This document shows positions 7,046 through 14,107 of a stretch of DNA of 14,107 nt, piece by piece. Both the position numbers and the translations under genes were made by a program. The notes beneath the pieces were generated by a model that had not been told where the DNA came from, made no database searches, and saw only the letters and a program-made list of their open reading frames with translations. Source of the DNA: Chrysochromulina parva (Eukaryota; Haptophyta; Prymnesiales; Chrysochromulinaceae); assembly GCA_002887195.1 (NCBI GenBank), contig PJAB01001489.1:1-14107 (forward strand), in the 5' to 3' direction. Numbering within the stretch: the stretch's first letter is position 1; each line of letters begins with the position of its first letter.

Positions 7046-7989
7046 CAGCGATCTCTGGCTTTGTAGAATGTTGGTTATCGACGGTGCACACCCCCGGGAC
7101 CCGCTACACAGATTGAGATTCCCAGCGGAGCGTGCGGCGCCGCGGCCGCCAGGGGACAGCGCGCCGTTGACTAGCATTCACGCAGCGTGAACAGCTGTGA
7201 GGCTCGATTGAATATACGCAACCATGCCGCACTCGACCGCGTGCGCCGGGCGGCCGCGGCGTCGCCTCGCAAGGGCTAGCGCCACAAGCGCCGGGGAGCT
7301 CCGGCGGCACGGCGGCGCCAAACCGATGAAACCGCCGCGCCGGGCCGACCGCACGCCCGCCAGCGCCGCGCGGTGCACCGCGGTGGCCGCGGCCGCGTTC
7401 CCGCGTAGCTACGTCGACGCGCGGCCGCGTGCCCGGGGGCGGCGGGCGCGCGTCCGCGGTCTGCCCGGGTGCGGATACGTGCTCGACGTTGTCGTTGACG
7501 TGCTGTATATACGGTCGCGCCGCGCATCGGTCGCCGGTGCATGTCGCGCACGTCATCCCTCGACAAATCGGCCTTTGTTACGTACCTACGGTATACGAAA
7601 AAGTTAAAGTAACGCACGCGCTCTTAAGCGTCAGCCGTCACCGGCTATACCTATAGAGCAAGGCCTCGAAGCAAGGCCGGTCGCGCACGGCACACGTGCT
7701 ATAGGTGCGCGTCCGCGTCCGCGGTCCGGTCTCGCACCGCGTGGCTCAACGCAATCAGTCGGCACGCCGTCGATCCGATCCCGTATTCGCCACACGCGTT
7801 CACCGTGAAGCGTGATCGGTCATGCGTTTCCGTTGCCTTCGGAATCTCCGGAACAGAAAATACGGTACAGCAGTCCGAGTCGACGCGCGTCTCTTTCTCC
7901 GCCCCATTGTGCACGTGACCGCACCCCCCGCGCTTTGTCCTATTGGATTCGCTCTCTCCGGGCTTCGTCTCCGCTTGTTCTGCTCGCGA
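7046..7989. other. 944-bp gene-free gap between convergent genes, partly very GC-rich
   Basis: Both flanking genes end here. The section at about 7130-7500 is extremely rich in CG and GCC/CGG words. Both strands carry Arg/Ala-rich open frames, for example from ATG 7224, but these look like composition artefacts, with no motif, signal or domain. Smaller items are a TTCACG-CAG-CGTGAA palindrome near 7178 and the inverted repeat at 7649-7706. No tRNA or recognisable ncRNA was found. Confidence 0.5.
7649..7706. repeat. 8-bp inverted repeat ACCTATAG/CTATAGGT with a 42-nt interior
   Basis: ACCTATAG (7649-7656) is the exact reverse complement of CTATAGGT (7699-7706). The interior contains a nested GGCC-TCGAAGCAA-GGCC stem. 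It could be a small structured RNA or chance; there is no compensating evidence from this single sequence. Confidence 0.35.
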
Positions 7990-9162
7990 TCAAACAAGTT
8001 CCACCTCGGCCTGCCAGGCGGCCTCGATCGCGGCGCCGGCCTTCGGGCGGCCGCGCTGCCCACTTAGCATGCGGCTCGAGTCCTCGGCCTTGGCGTTGCC
8101 GCTCGTCGCGGTCGTACCGCTCATCGCTGGCGCAATCTGCGGCACACGTCGCTGGCGCACCTTACGCCTTGGACTTGGCGTGGATGCGCTCGGCGGTCCG
8201 GGTGCCATCGCAGGTGTCGCCACGAGACCCCACGCCCGCAGGGCCTCAGCAAAGACGAAACTCTCCGCCTCGGACGGCTGGCAGTGCGTCAGCTTCGGCT
8301 CCACGTGCACACGCAGCTCCTCCAAGCCCTTGTCGAAGAGCTCAGCATAGGACCTCAGTGCGAGGCTCGCGGCGATGCAGTGATCGCACGCGCCGTGGAA
8401 GGCAAAGATCTTGAGCGCGGTCTTGTCTGGCCCAACGGCCCGAAGCGTACTCTTGTACACGTGCCCAAAAGACGCAAACACGCCCGCAAGCAGCTTCGGA
8501 TGCGTCAGCGCAGCGTCGAGTGCGGTGCAGCAGCCTTGGGAGGCACCTCCGATGGCCACACGAGCGTAGTCGCCACCCAGGAGCTCGGCTTCGCCATCGA
8601 TAACCTCATGGATCTTGGCGCGGCTCCACGCGAGCTGACCCTCGTCGATCTCTTCCTCCACTTCTGGCGTGCCGTCGGCGCCGCCATGGTCCGTGTAGTA
8701 GTCGTGCCAAGCCGGATGCCGCGGAGAACCCTCGTAGCAGGAGACGGCGCGGACGGGAGCGTTGAGGAAGACGAGCTTGAGGGACGAGAGCGCGGGCTGG
8801 CCTAGCCGACGAGCGAGCGCCGGAATCCAGCCCGACGCAAGCTGCTTTCCCGATGAGGTGAAGCCGTGCAGCATGATGACGGTGCCAGCGTGGTGGCGGC
8901 CATCTCGCGGCTGGAGAATGAAGGGCGGCGGCAACGAGCGTGGGCCGATTCGCGTCTTCTCGCGGGTCCGTCGCGGCGAGAGCAGCTCCTGGCAGCTCGA
9001 CTTCTCGGGCGTCGTTGGCATCCGTGAGAGACTCAGCTTGTGCAAGCCCGTCATCGCGGCCAGAAGAGGCGTGGGGCAGTCGTCCACTGTCGGGGTCGGG
9101 AGCGCGTCCGTGTCGACCTCAGCAGGGCGCCGCAGCTGGAAGCGCTTCCAGGGGTCGTCCAT
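7990..9162 (-). CDS. acyl-protein thioesterase / phospholipase-carboxylesterase-like alpha/beta hydrolase
   Basis: The protein has 390 residues. ATG 9162 has an AAA-ATG-G context (A at -3, G at +4). The core at about 80-315 is an alpha/beta hydrolase of the Abhydrolase_2 type, which includes APT1/LYPLA enzymes that hydrolyse palmitate thioesters on membrane proteins or act on lysophospholipids. Visible landmarks are the oxyanion strand MLHGFTSSG (97-105), the nucleophile elbow GGASQG (205-210) with Ser208, the acid in FHGACD (255-260) with Asp260, and the catalytic base His293 in LTHCQPSEAE. The triad is complete and in the family order. The elbow is followed by Cys-Cys rather than the usual Gly-Gly. 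Compared with roughly 220-230-residue APTs it has a Pro/Arg-rich N-terminal extension (1-80) and a basic low-complexity tail (317-390). It has no signal peptide, so a cytosolic site is likely. Its start faces the K+ channel start 271 bp away, implying a shared divergent promoter. Confidence 0.8.
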   Translation of the reverse strand: MDDPWKRFQLRRPAEVDTDALPTPTVDDCPTPLLAAMTGLHKLSLSRMPTTPEKSSCQELLSPRRTREKTRIGPRSLPPPFILQPRDGRHHAGTVIMLHGFTSSGKQLASGWIPALARRLGQPALSSLKLVFLNAPVRAVSCYEGSPRHPAWHDYYTDHGGADGTPEVEEEIDEGQLAWSRAKIHEVIDGEAELLGGDYARVAIGGASQGCCTALDAALTHPKLLAGVFASFGHVYKSTLRAVGPDKTALKIFAFHGACDHCIAASLALRSYAELFDKGLEELRVHVEPKLTHCQPSEAESFVFAEALRAWGLVATPAMAPGPPSASTPSPRRKVRQRRVPQIAPAMSGTTATSGNAKAEDSSRMLSGQRGRPKAGAAIEAAWQAEVELV

Positions 9163-9433
9163 TTTGTGTGGCTTCGGGCTCTCTAGAGCGAGGGGTGTCG
9201 GCCTGCATGCACAGAGTTACCGGTGCTGTACCGTGTACGGGTAGCGCTGAGTTTGTCAACTTCGTACAGTATGAGGGGCTCGACTTGAGTCCAGCTCCCT
9301 TTCAAAGCGGCACATGTGGGGAAAAGATTTTGATTGGCTCCCTTGGCGATCGGCACAGTGACGGCACAGAGAGGGCGGGCGGTGTCACAATTCAATCTCG
9401 CGCAGGGGCGAAATCGCAGTCGGCGAGGAGCAA
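9163..9433. promoter_or_regulatory. divergent promoter region shared by thioesterase and K+ channel genes
   Basis: These 271 bases separate two ATGs pointing away from each other, so both promoters must lie here or overlap the genes. ATTGG at 9333-9337 is an inverted CCAAT-type word about 100 bases before the channel ATG. It is suggestive only, since five-base words occur by chance. No TATA box was seen. Confidence 0.45.
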
Positions 9434-12241
9434 ATGCCCAAGATCGTCTTCGAAACCACTCTCGTGCGGCACACCAAGCAGGAGCCGCTCGGGCTGGGCC
9501 TGGACTCGCCGGACGCCAACGGGTTTCTTCTGTTGGGAATCAAACCGGGCTCACCCGCCGGACGGTGTGGCGCGCTCGAGATCAACGATCGGATCGTGGC
9601 TGTCGGCGGCCGCCCCGTCTCGGGGGACTCGAACTTTGCTGAATTGCTCGCGAGCAATGGCCCAGGGCTGTATGTGACGCTGGAAATATTGCGCACGCTC
9701 ACGTCATCGTCAGGTGCAGCCACAGCAAAAACATCAACCGAACATCCCGGCGGAAAGCAGCAGCAGCTTCCGGACTGGACTCCGCCGGTGGGTCGGAGTA
9801 AGGGTCGGAGTGCAGGTTTGGGGAGCAGCTCTGACCCATCGATGCCGCAGGGCCGTGGCTTGTTGCCGGCTCAGTCGACGCTCCACCCTCGCACGGTGCA
9901 GTCAGAGCCCGCAGAGCCCATGCCAAGGCCGGCTGCCGAGAAGGTTGTTCACGGCAGCCCCCCTTCCATCGTCGGGCACATCTGCTCATCTAGCGCACCC
10001 ATCATCAATGTGGAGCCGCTCTCTCCGTCTTCGGCAGGCAAGGCGGCCCTTCGCAGAGTGCGTACTGATGGGCCGCGACTGAGCACCGACGGCGGGGCCT
10101 CAACCGCCACGGCGGGCTCCGCGGACTTGCCCCCGATGCCCTATGCCAACGTCAGCGTGCAACATGAACAAGTGCCCAAGCCGCTCGTTCAGAATCTGCG
10201 CGTGACGTTAGAGCGCGACGCGTACGAAGGTTTCGGGATGGGGATCGGCTTCGACGGCGGCGAAGCTCATCTGACAGGAGCCCCGCTAGCCTTACCGCTA
10301 GCCGTCATTTCGGGCATCGGTGAGGGCACGCCGGCGATGCGCTGTGGGCAGCTGCGCAAGGGCGATCGCGTGGTGGCGATCAACGGGCGAACGGTGAGCG
10401 ACTTGTCCGACTTAGGCGCCCTCAAAGAGATGACGACCGTGACATTCGATATCACGCGCATCGTCGACCTCGGTGAGCCTTCGATACATGCCATGGCATC
10501 ACAGGTCAAACTTGCGGCCATAACTGCGCCGATGGCCGATTCGTCTCCTCCATCTTCAGCGCATCGACGGAATGGGTGCGAGCAAGGGGCAGGGGTGGTT
10601 GGTGGTCGAGCGAGCGAGGAGGCGATGCATGAAGTCCCTGGACTAGTACTAGTCGATGTGCACGAAATGGTAAGGGCGCCGGAGCTGGTGGTGACCATGG
10701 AGGATGTCGCACTGGTGGCTGCGACGAAGGTGGAGGAGACTATCGAGAATGTAGTGAAGGTGGCGTTCACGGCGACGAGAGCGATCATCAGCCCGATCGG
10801 CCACGTGTTTCAGAAGGTCTGGGGTGGGGCGCCCGAGGTCGGTGAGGCGCTTTGCGCAGGACCGCGTGTTCGCCCTGCGCTGCAGCAGGAACCGAGCGCC
10901 GATCTGCATCAGTCCTCACCGCTTCGCATCGTCCGGCCGTCGACTCGACGAGATTCGCCGTGGGTTGAGCCTCCTCTTCGCTCACTGTCGCCTCCTGGCC
11001 TGGAATTGCAAGTATCTACAGACGCAGACTGGGTGTCCATCGATCAGAAGCCGCCGCCCTCCCCGCAAAAGCCGTCGTCGCCCTTGCCAAAGCCGCCACG
11101 AGGATCACGGCCGCTGACACCGCCGTTGGTCGAGAAGAGCCCACCCGTGCCAGCACCGGCTATGAAAGGATTGAAAGCATCATGTTGTTGGGCTCTTGCG
11201 AGGGAAGTCGCGAATGTCACCGTGTGGTGCTTCATATACTTTGGTACGGGAGCTGCTTTCTACATGCACGTCGAGGGCTGGAACATTTGGCAGAGCCTCT
11301 ACTTTCTGATGGTGATTGCTAGCTCGGTGGGCTATGGCGACCTGAAGCCGAATCCCCATGGCTGGGAGAGCCGCGCCTTCACTGTCGTCTACATCATCTT
11401 CGGCGTTTGCGTCGTGTTTGCCCTGCTCTCGTCGCTGATCACCAAATGCGTCGTCAAGCCGTTCATCGACTCGTCACGCGCGGCGCTCGAGCGCCGGTTT
11501 CCGCAGAGTGCTATCGACCTTGACGGCACTGGGGTCCTTGTGAAGGTGCCTCGGACACCATTCTGCTACTACGGTAAGAACCTCGCCATTCCGCTCATTA
11601 TGGTCGTGGTCATCCAATGCCTCTTCGCCTGGGTCTTCTGCATCATCGAAGGCTGGGATTTTGAGACCTCTTTCTATCACTGCATCAATACGATGGCGAC
11701 CGTGGGCTACGGCGATGTCGCTATCAACGGCGACCCGGGGCGCATGTGGGCTTTCTTTCACATCGCCATCTCGGTGTCCATTCTGTCCGCCATCTATGCC
11801 GACGTGAGAACACTGCAGCAGAAACGCGCGGAGGCGAGCCACAAGATGAAGATGATCCAGGGCTCGCTCGACGTGAACCTGATGATGAGCCTCGACAAGA
11901 ACGGAGACGGCGTCGACAAGTTCGAGTTCGTCACTGGTATGCTCGCACTTCTCAACGCTGTGAAGCAGGACGACGTCGACGTGTTCGTCAAGCTGTTCAA
12001 AGTCCTGGACGTGGACTCGTCGGGCACACTCACCAAGGACGACATCCAAGAAGGTCTTGCCGCTCGCCAAAAGCAGTTCGATTCCATGGAGAACATTTTC
12101 GAAGCTGGCTCCGTCATAGACAGGGCCGACTTGGCTGTCTTCGGGCCACGAGCGCCAAGCCCTCTGGACGCCTACAACATTGCGATGCTGCGGCGCGGCG
12201 GCGCCAACACGGCGAGCAGTTCAAGCACGCTTCAAGGTTGA
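9434..12241 (+). CDS. two-pore K+ channel (TPK-like) with two N-terminal PDZ domains and C-terminal EF-hands
   Basis: The protein has 935 residues in one uninterrupted frame. PDZ1 (about 4-88) shows the ligand loop PLGLGL (18-23) and SPAGRCGALEINDRIVAVGG (40-59). PDZ2 (about 254-344) shows FGMGIGF (267-273) and TPAMRCGQLRKGDRVVAING. A 240-residue linker is rich in Ser/Pro, with PxxP runs at 540-575. Then comes a 4-TM/2-pore module: M1 about 592-612, filter 1 SVGYGD (631-636), M2 649-670, M3 717-738, filter 2 TVGYGD (756-761), M4 771-790. This is the plant TPK/KCO layout of K+-selective channels that form dimers. Two EF-hand regions follow: DKNGDGVDKFEF (821-832), with a loop one residue short, and DVDSSGTLTKDD (859-870), a normal 12-residue loop ending in Asp. 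Ca2+ gating and PDZ scaffolding at a membrane are inferred. C584-C585 just before M1 could be palmitoylated. It is transcribed divergently from the thioesterase gene. Confidence 0.88.
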   Translation: MPKIVFETTLVRHTKQEPLGLGLDSPDANGFLLLGIKPGSPAGRCGALEINDRIVAVGGRPVSGDSNFAELLASNGPGLYVTLEILRTLTSSSGAATAKTSTEHPGGKQQQLPDWTPPVGRSKGRSAGLGSSSDPSMPQGRGLLPAQSTLHPRTVQSEPAEPMPRPAAEKVVHGSPPSIVGHICSSSAPIINVEPLSPSSAGKAALRRVRTDGPRLSTDGGASTATAGSADLPPMPYANVSVQHEQVPKPLVQNLRVTLERDAYEGFGMGIGFDGGEAHLTGAPLALPLAVISGIGEGTPAMRCGQLRKGDRVVAINGRTVSDLSDLGALKEMTTVTFDITRIVDLGEPSIHAMASQVKLAAITAPMADSSPPSSAHRRNGCEQGAGVVGGRASEEAMHEVPGLVLVDVHEMVRAPELVVTMEDVALVAATKVEETIENVVKVAFTATRAIISPIGHVFQKVWGGAPEVGEALCAGPRVRPALQQEPSADLHQSSPLRIVRPSTRRDSPWVEPPLRSLSPPGLELQVSTDADWVSIDQKPPPSPQKPSSPLPKPPRGSRPLTPPLVEKSPPVPAPAMKGLKASCCWALAREVANVTVWCFIYFGTGAAFYMHVEGWNIWQSLYFLMVIASSVGYGDLKPNPHGWESRAFTVVYIIFGVCVVFALLSSLITKCVVKPFIDSSRAALERRFPQSAIDLDGTGVLVKVPRTPFCYYGKNLAIPLIMVVVIQCLFAWVFCIIEGWDFETSFYHCINTMATVGYGDVAINGDPGRMWAFFHIAISVSILSAIYADVRTLQQKRAEASHKMKMIQGSLDVNLMMSLDKNGDGVDKFEFVTGMLALLNAVKQDDVDVFVKLFKVLDVDSSGTLTKDDIQEGLAARQKQFDSMENIFEAGSVIDRADLAVFGPRAPSPLDAYNIAMLRRGGANTASSSSTLQG

Positions 12242-12664
12242 GTGTGCTCGGAATTCATCGGCAGGACCTTCGCAGGCCTGACTCCGCGCGTGCTCCCAAG
12301 ATTCCGCCGAGAGAGATCAGAGGTACTCACTCACTCAGTGCCAACTGTGAGGTAGAGGGCACTTTGTGTTGAGAGTCTCTAACTGTTGGTTGCTAGGACC
12401 TCGGGAGCATCGGAGCGCACCTGCGCGATCTTGGCACTTGAGATCGTTGATCAGATGGAAAATCGTCGATTTACGTATTACGAGGTTCGATTTTGAGTCT
12501 CGCTTAGTTTTTGGTGCTGTGGGGTCGCCGTTGGCGTTGCGCGTTGCCCGTTCTCGGTTCTGGATGCCACACTTGAAGGCTCTGGTGTGTGTCTCTTGTT
12601 ATAAGGAGAAACAATGATAATTCATTCGATCTCCGAGATGCCATCTCCGACATGGTTGTGCCCG

Positions 12665-12717
12665 GCCCGGCTCGTCGTCCGCGATCGAGATGGAGGCCGG
12701 GCCCGGCTCGACGACCG
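12665..12717 (+). repeat. two 17-bp direct repeats, GCCCGGCTCG-core
   Basis: GCCCGGCTCGTCGTCCG (12665-12681) recurs as GCCCGGCTCGACGACCG (12701-12717), with two differences at a 36-bp period. The second copy overlaps the palindrome GCCGGGCCCGGC. Confidence 0.75.
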
Positions 12718-12768
12718 ACGTCAATCTCTCGTCTTGATCAATCTCGTCCGCTGTGCGCTGATCGACTT

Positions 12769-12790
12769 GAAAGGGTGGTCGAAAGGGTGG
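12769..12790 (+). repeat. 10-bp tandem repeat GAAAGGGTGG x2
   Basis: GAAAGGGTGG at 12769-12778 and 12781-12790 are exact copies separated by TC. This is a minor local duplication in the convergent gap. Confidence 0.7.
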
Positions 12791-12946
12791 AGATGTCCAC
12801 ATCGATATGTCTGTGTTTGTCGTTCGCTTTATCCTTTAATTGACATCATGGAAGTTTACCGAGCGCTTACTAGCCTACTCGCGCCGCGCCGGCCAGGTCC
12901 AGCCTAGGTCGAAGCCGAGACCGAGGCCCGCGAGCCTTGACACAAG

Positions 12947-13852
12947 TCACGTCCGAGGGCGAGGGGCGAGGCATTGCCACGCGCCATTCTCGTGCAGCGT
13001 TTCCGCTGGCGCTTCGACAACCGACCCTTCCGTTGGCGGCGGCGGCATGCCGCGGTTACGTTGTTTGCGCTCATCCAAAAGGGAGCGCCACGGGTTGGGC
13101 TCTGGCATCCAGTGCCAGGCGGCCAAGGGCGCGTACGTCTGCAGGCTGTCCTCGTCGTCCTCGGCCTCAGCGAGATTGTAGCTGGTTACCAGGAGCGGGC
13201 AGCCACGTTCGAGCACACGCGTGATCGTGGGCGCCCACGAGTCGTAACCCCACAGCCCGCCCTGAAAAGCGACTGCCAGCGTGGGCGGCCCCGGGTCTAG
13301 CTCCGCCTCGGTGAGCTCGTGGTAGGGCACGCCCGCGTAGCGCACGCTTAGCGCGGCTGCGCCGCCCTCGAGCGCCTCGCGGACGCATCGTGTGTCACCA
13401 GGTGGTCCGCGGCAGTTGGGTCCGCAGAGCAGCAGCTCGAGCGCCTTCCAGCGCGAGCCGGCGAGGAGGCCACAGAGCGGCCCGAAGACATTCGCGGTCT
13501 CTGCATGTGTGCAACCCTCGCGCTCGTCCGCGCCGAGCAAAAGCAGGCGTAGCACGCGGCTTCCGTCGATGCCATCATCGATCGAAGCGCATCGCGCAGA
13601 GAGGTCGCTGTGGCACGATGCGGCCGAGGGTGGCTCCGGCACAAGCAACCCTAGCCGAGCCAGCGCCGCGTGCAGCGTGTACGCGCGCGAGAGGTGGCGC
13701 GAGGCCGCAGGCAGCGCCGCACAAGAGACTGCGCCCTCGAGACAAATCCACGCGTGTGCCGCGGTGTTGGCACACTCGGCGGCGGCGGCGGCGGCGGCGG
13801 ACTCCGTGGGGGTCGTCGAGACGCAATTACGTCTTACCGTCGCAAACGCCAT
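12947..13852 (-). CDS. MSS51 C-terminal-domain-like protein without MYND finger
   Basis: The protein has 301 residues. ATG 13852 has G at -3 and G at +4; the frame continues upstream only through a repetitive hairpin region to a GTG and was not used. From about 120 the sequence follows the domain found at the C-terminus of MSS51-type proteins: NVFGPLCGLLAG (121-132), WKALELLLCGPNC (135-147), PTLAVAFQGGLWGYDSWAP (190-208), then CPLLVTSYNLAEAEDD (218-233) and PEPNPWRSL (250-258). Yeast Mss51 activates COX1 translation in mitochondria and carries a zinc MYND finger in front of this domain. Here the N-terminal ~115 residues have scattered Cys, a poly-Ala run (19-25) and Leu/Ala-rich sequence, but no MYND Cys/His array. 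A mitochondrial role is therefore not assured. The tail after about 265 is Pro-rich and unassigned. Confidence 0.62.
   Translation of the reverse strand: MAFATVRRNCVSTTPTESAAAAAAAECANTAAHAWICLEGAVSCAALPAASRHLSRAYTLHAALARLGLLVPEPPSAASCHSDLSARCASIDDGIDGSRVLRLLLLGADEREGCTHAETANVFGPLCGLLAGSRWKALELLLCGPNCRGPPGDTRCVREALEGGAAALSVRYAGVPYHELTEAELDPGPPTLAVAFQGGLWGYDSWAPTITRVLERGCPLLVTSYNLAEAEDDEDSLQTYAPLAAWHWMPEPNPWRSLLDERKQRNRGMPPPPTEGSVVEAPAETLHENGAWQCLAPRPRT
13778..13800. repeat. GCC/GGC triplet microsatellite encoding poly-Ala
   Basis: A run of GGC/GCG triplets on the plus strand encodes the seven-Ala run at residues 19-25 of the minus-strand MSS51-like protein. It is likely to be length-polymorphic. 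Confidence 0.75.
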
Positions 13853-13943
13853 CACCGCGCTCGGGAGCGGGAGGCGGCTGGGCTGGGTTCGCAGGGGGCG
13901 GCCTCCTCCGAGTCGGCCCGCGCGAGGTGCGGTCGCGGCGGCT

Positions 13944-14022
13944 CCCGTGTGAGTCCCGACTCCCCCCGGTGTCTTACCGGTACCGGGAAAAAGACACCGG
14001 GGGGAGCCGGGACACACACGGG
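13944..14022. repeat. 79-bp near-perfect foldback palindrome upstream of the MSS51-like gene
   Basis: The arms 13944-13975 and 13991-14022 are 32 bases each and pair with only two mismatches. The 15-base spacer contains the smaller palindrome CCGGTACCGG. The arms carry CTCCCCCCGGTGTCTT and its complement. The right side runs on into GGGACACAC-type repeats. It lies 92-170 bases before ATG 13852 on the minus strand, so it would sit in the promoter or fold in the 5' UTR. It may be a small foldback transposon or a chance expansion. Confidence 0.85.
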
Positions 14023-14107
14023 ACACACGGGACACGCGGAAGCACAAAGGCACACAGACCAATCTCACAACCAACCAGACCCACCAACAACAAACAACCC
14101 GCACGTC
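14005..14107. repeat. CA-rich simple-sequence tract at the window end
   Basis: GGGACACAC-type units are repeated about three times (14009-14036), then an A/C-rich, G-poor strand follows to the end of the window (CAACCAACCAGACCCACC and similar). It is strongly strand-asymmetric, and in the minus direction it is the T/G-rich upstream region of the MSS51-like gene. No coding evidence was seen. Confidence 0.55.

Larger units (their letters stand above)
12242..12946. other. convergent gene-free gap with small repeats
   Basis: The K+ channel gene and the MSS51-like gene end into this 705-bp gap. It contains the direct repeats annotated separately and a short AT-rich patch near 12590-12630. Open frames here (for example from ATG 12614) are short, lack domains and are poorly biased. 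No AATAAA on the plus strand close to the channel stop was found. Confidence 0.5.

Noticed and set aside
7224..7607. Plus-strand frame of 127 codons from ATG 7224 with an ACC-ATG context
   Set aside because: Its Arg/Ala-rich composition follows from CG-rich DNA. No signal, domain or hydrophobic pattern was seen, and overlapping frames on both strands are equally open.
11474..12070. Minus-strand frame of 198 codons opposite the channel pore and EF-hands
   Set aside because: The plus strand encodes unmistakable K+ filter and EF-hand motifs. The minus frame is His/Asp/Val-rich noise.
13853..14104. Upstream in-frame extension of the MSS51-like gene to a GTG
   Set aside because: It runs through a foldback and simple repeats, starts with GTG, and adds a Cys/Trp/Val-rich stretch of no recognisable type. 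ATG 13852 has a good Kozak context.

Overview
The window looks like nuclear DNA of a eukaryotic microalga. Seven intact genes, all readable as single exons, lie on both strands in a GC-rich background. Most starts have Kozak-like contexts (purine at -3 and/or G at +4) and no ribosome-binding sites. Product types (plant-like two-pore K+ channel with EF-hands, NIPA-type transporter, proline-rich Cys-module membrane protein, acyl-protein thioesterase, MSS51-type domain) are eukaryotic. One protein starts with what looks like a signal peptide plus transit region, as in algae with secondary plastids. A haptophyte is my best guess from protein style alone; this is inference, not proof.

Layout: (1) 360-1646 (+) NIPA/DMT-type multi-pass membrane protein. 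(2) 1919-3400 (+) single-pass membrane protein with two Cys modules and a Pro-rich stalk; a long CA/TG hairpin (1781-1852) lies between genes 1 and 2. (3) 3401-4171 convergent, AT-rich gap. (4) 4172-4861 (-) MOSC-like domain protein, probably plastid-targeted, lacking the usual Cys. (5) 4862-5539 divergent gap holding a 288-bp MITE-like element with near-perfect ~47-bp terminal inverted repeats and TA at both ends. (6) 5540-7045 (+) secretory-looking protein with a PAN/apple-like N-terminus and a domain I recognise from uncharacterised bacterial proteins. (7) 7046-7989 gene-free gap. (8) 7990-9162 (-) acyl-protein thioesterase-like hydrolase, divergent from (9) 9434-12241 (+) a PDZ-PDZ-two-pore K+ channel-EF-hand protein. 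(10) 12242-12946 convergent gap. (11) 12947-13852 (-) MSS51 C-terminal-domain protein, with a 79-bp foldback (13944-14022) upstream of its start.

There is no operon logic here. The neighbours most suggestive of a shared role are the divergent pair thioesterase / K+ channel: the channel has a juxtamembrane Cys-Cys pair, a typical palmitoylation context, and the thioesterase family removes palmitate. The most notable items are the MITE-like element, the PDZ-fused two-pore channel, and the algal secreted version of the uncharacterised bacterial domain. No tRNA, rRNA, CRISPR array or autonomous transposase was seen.
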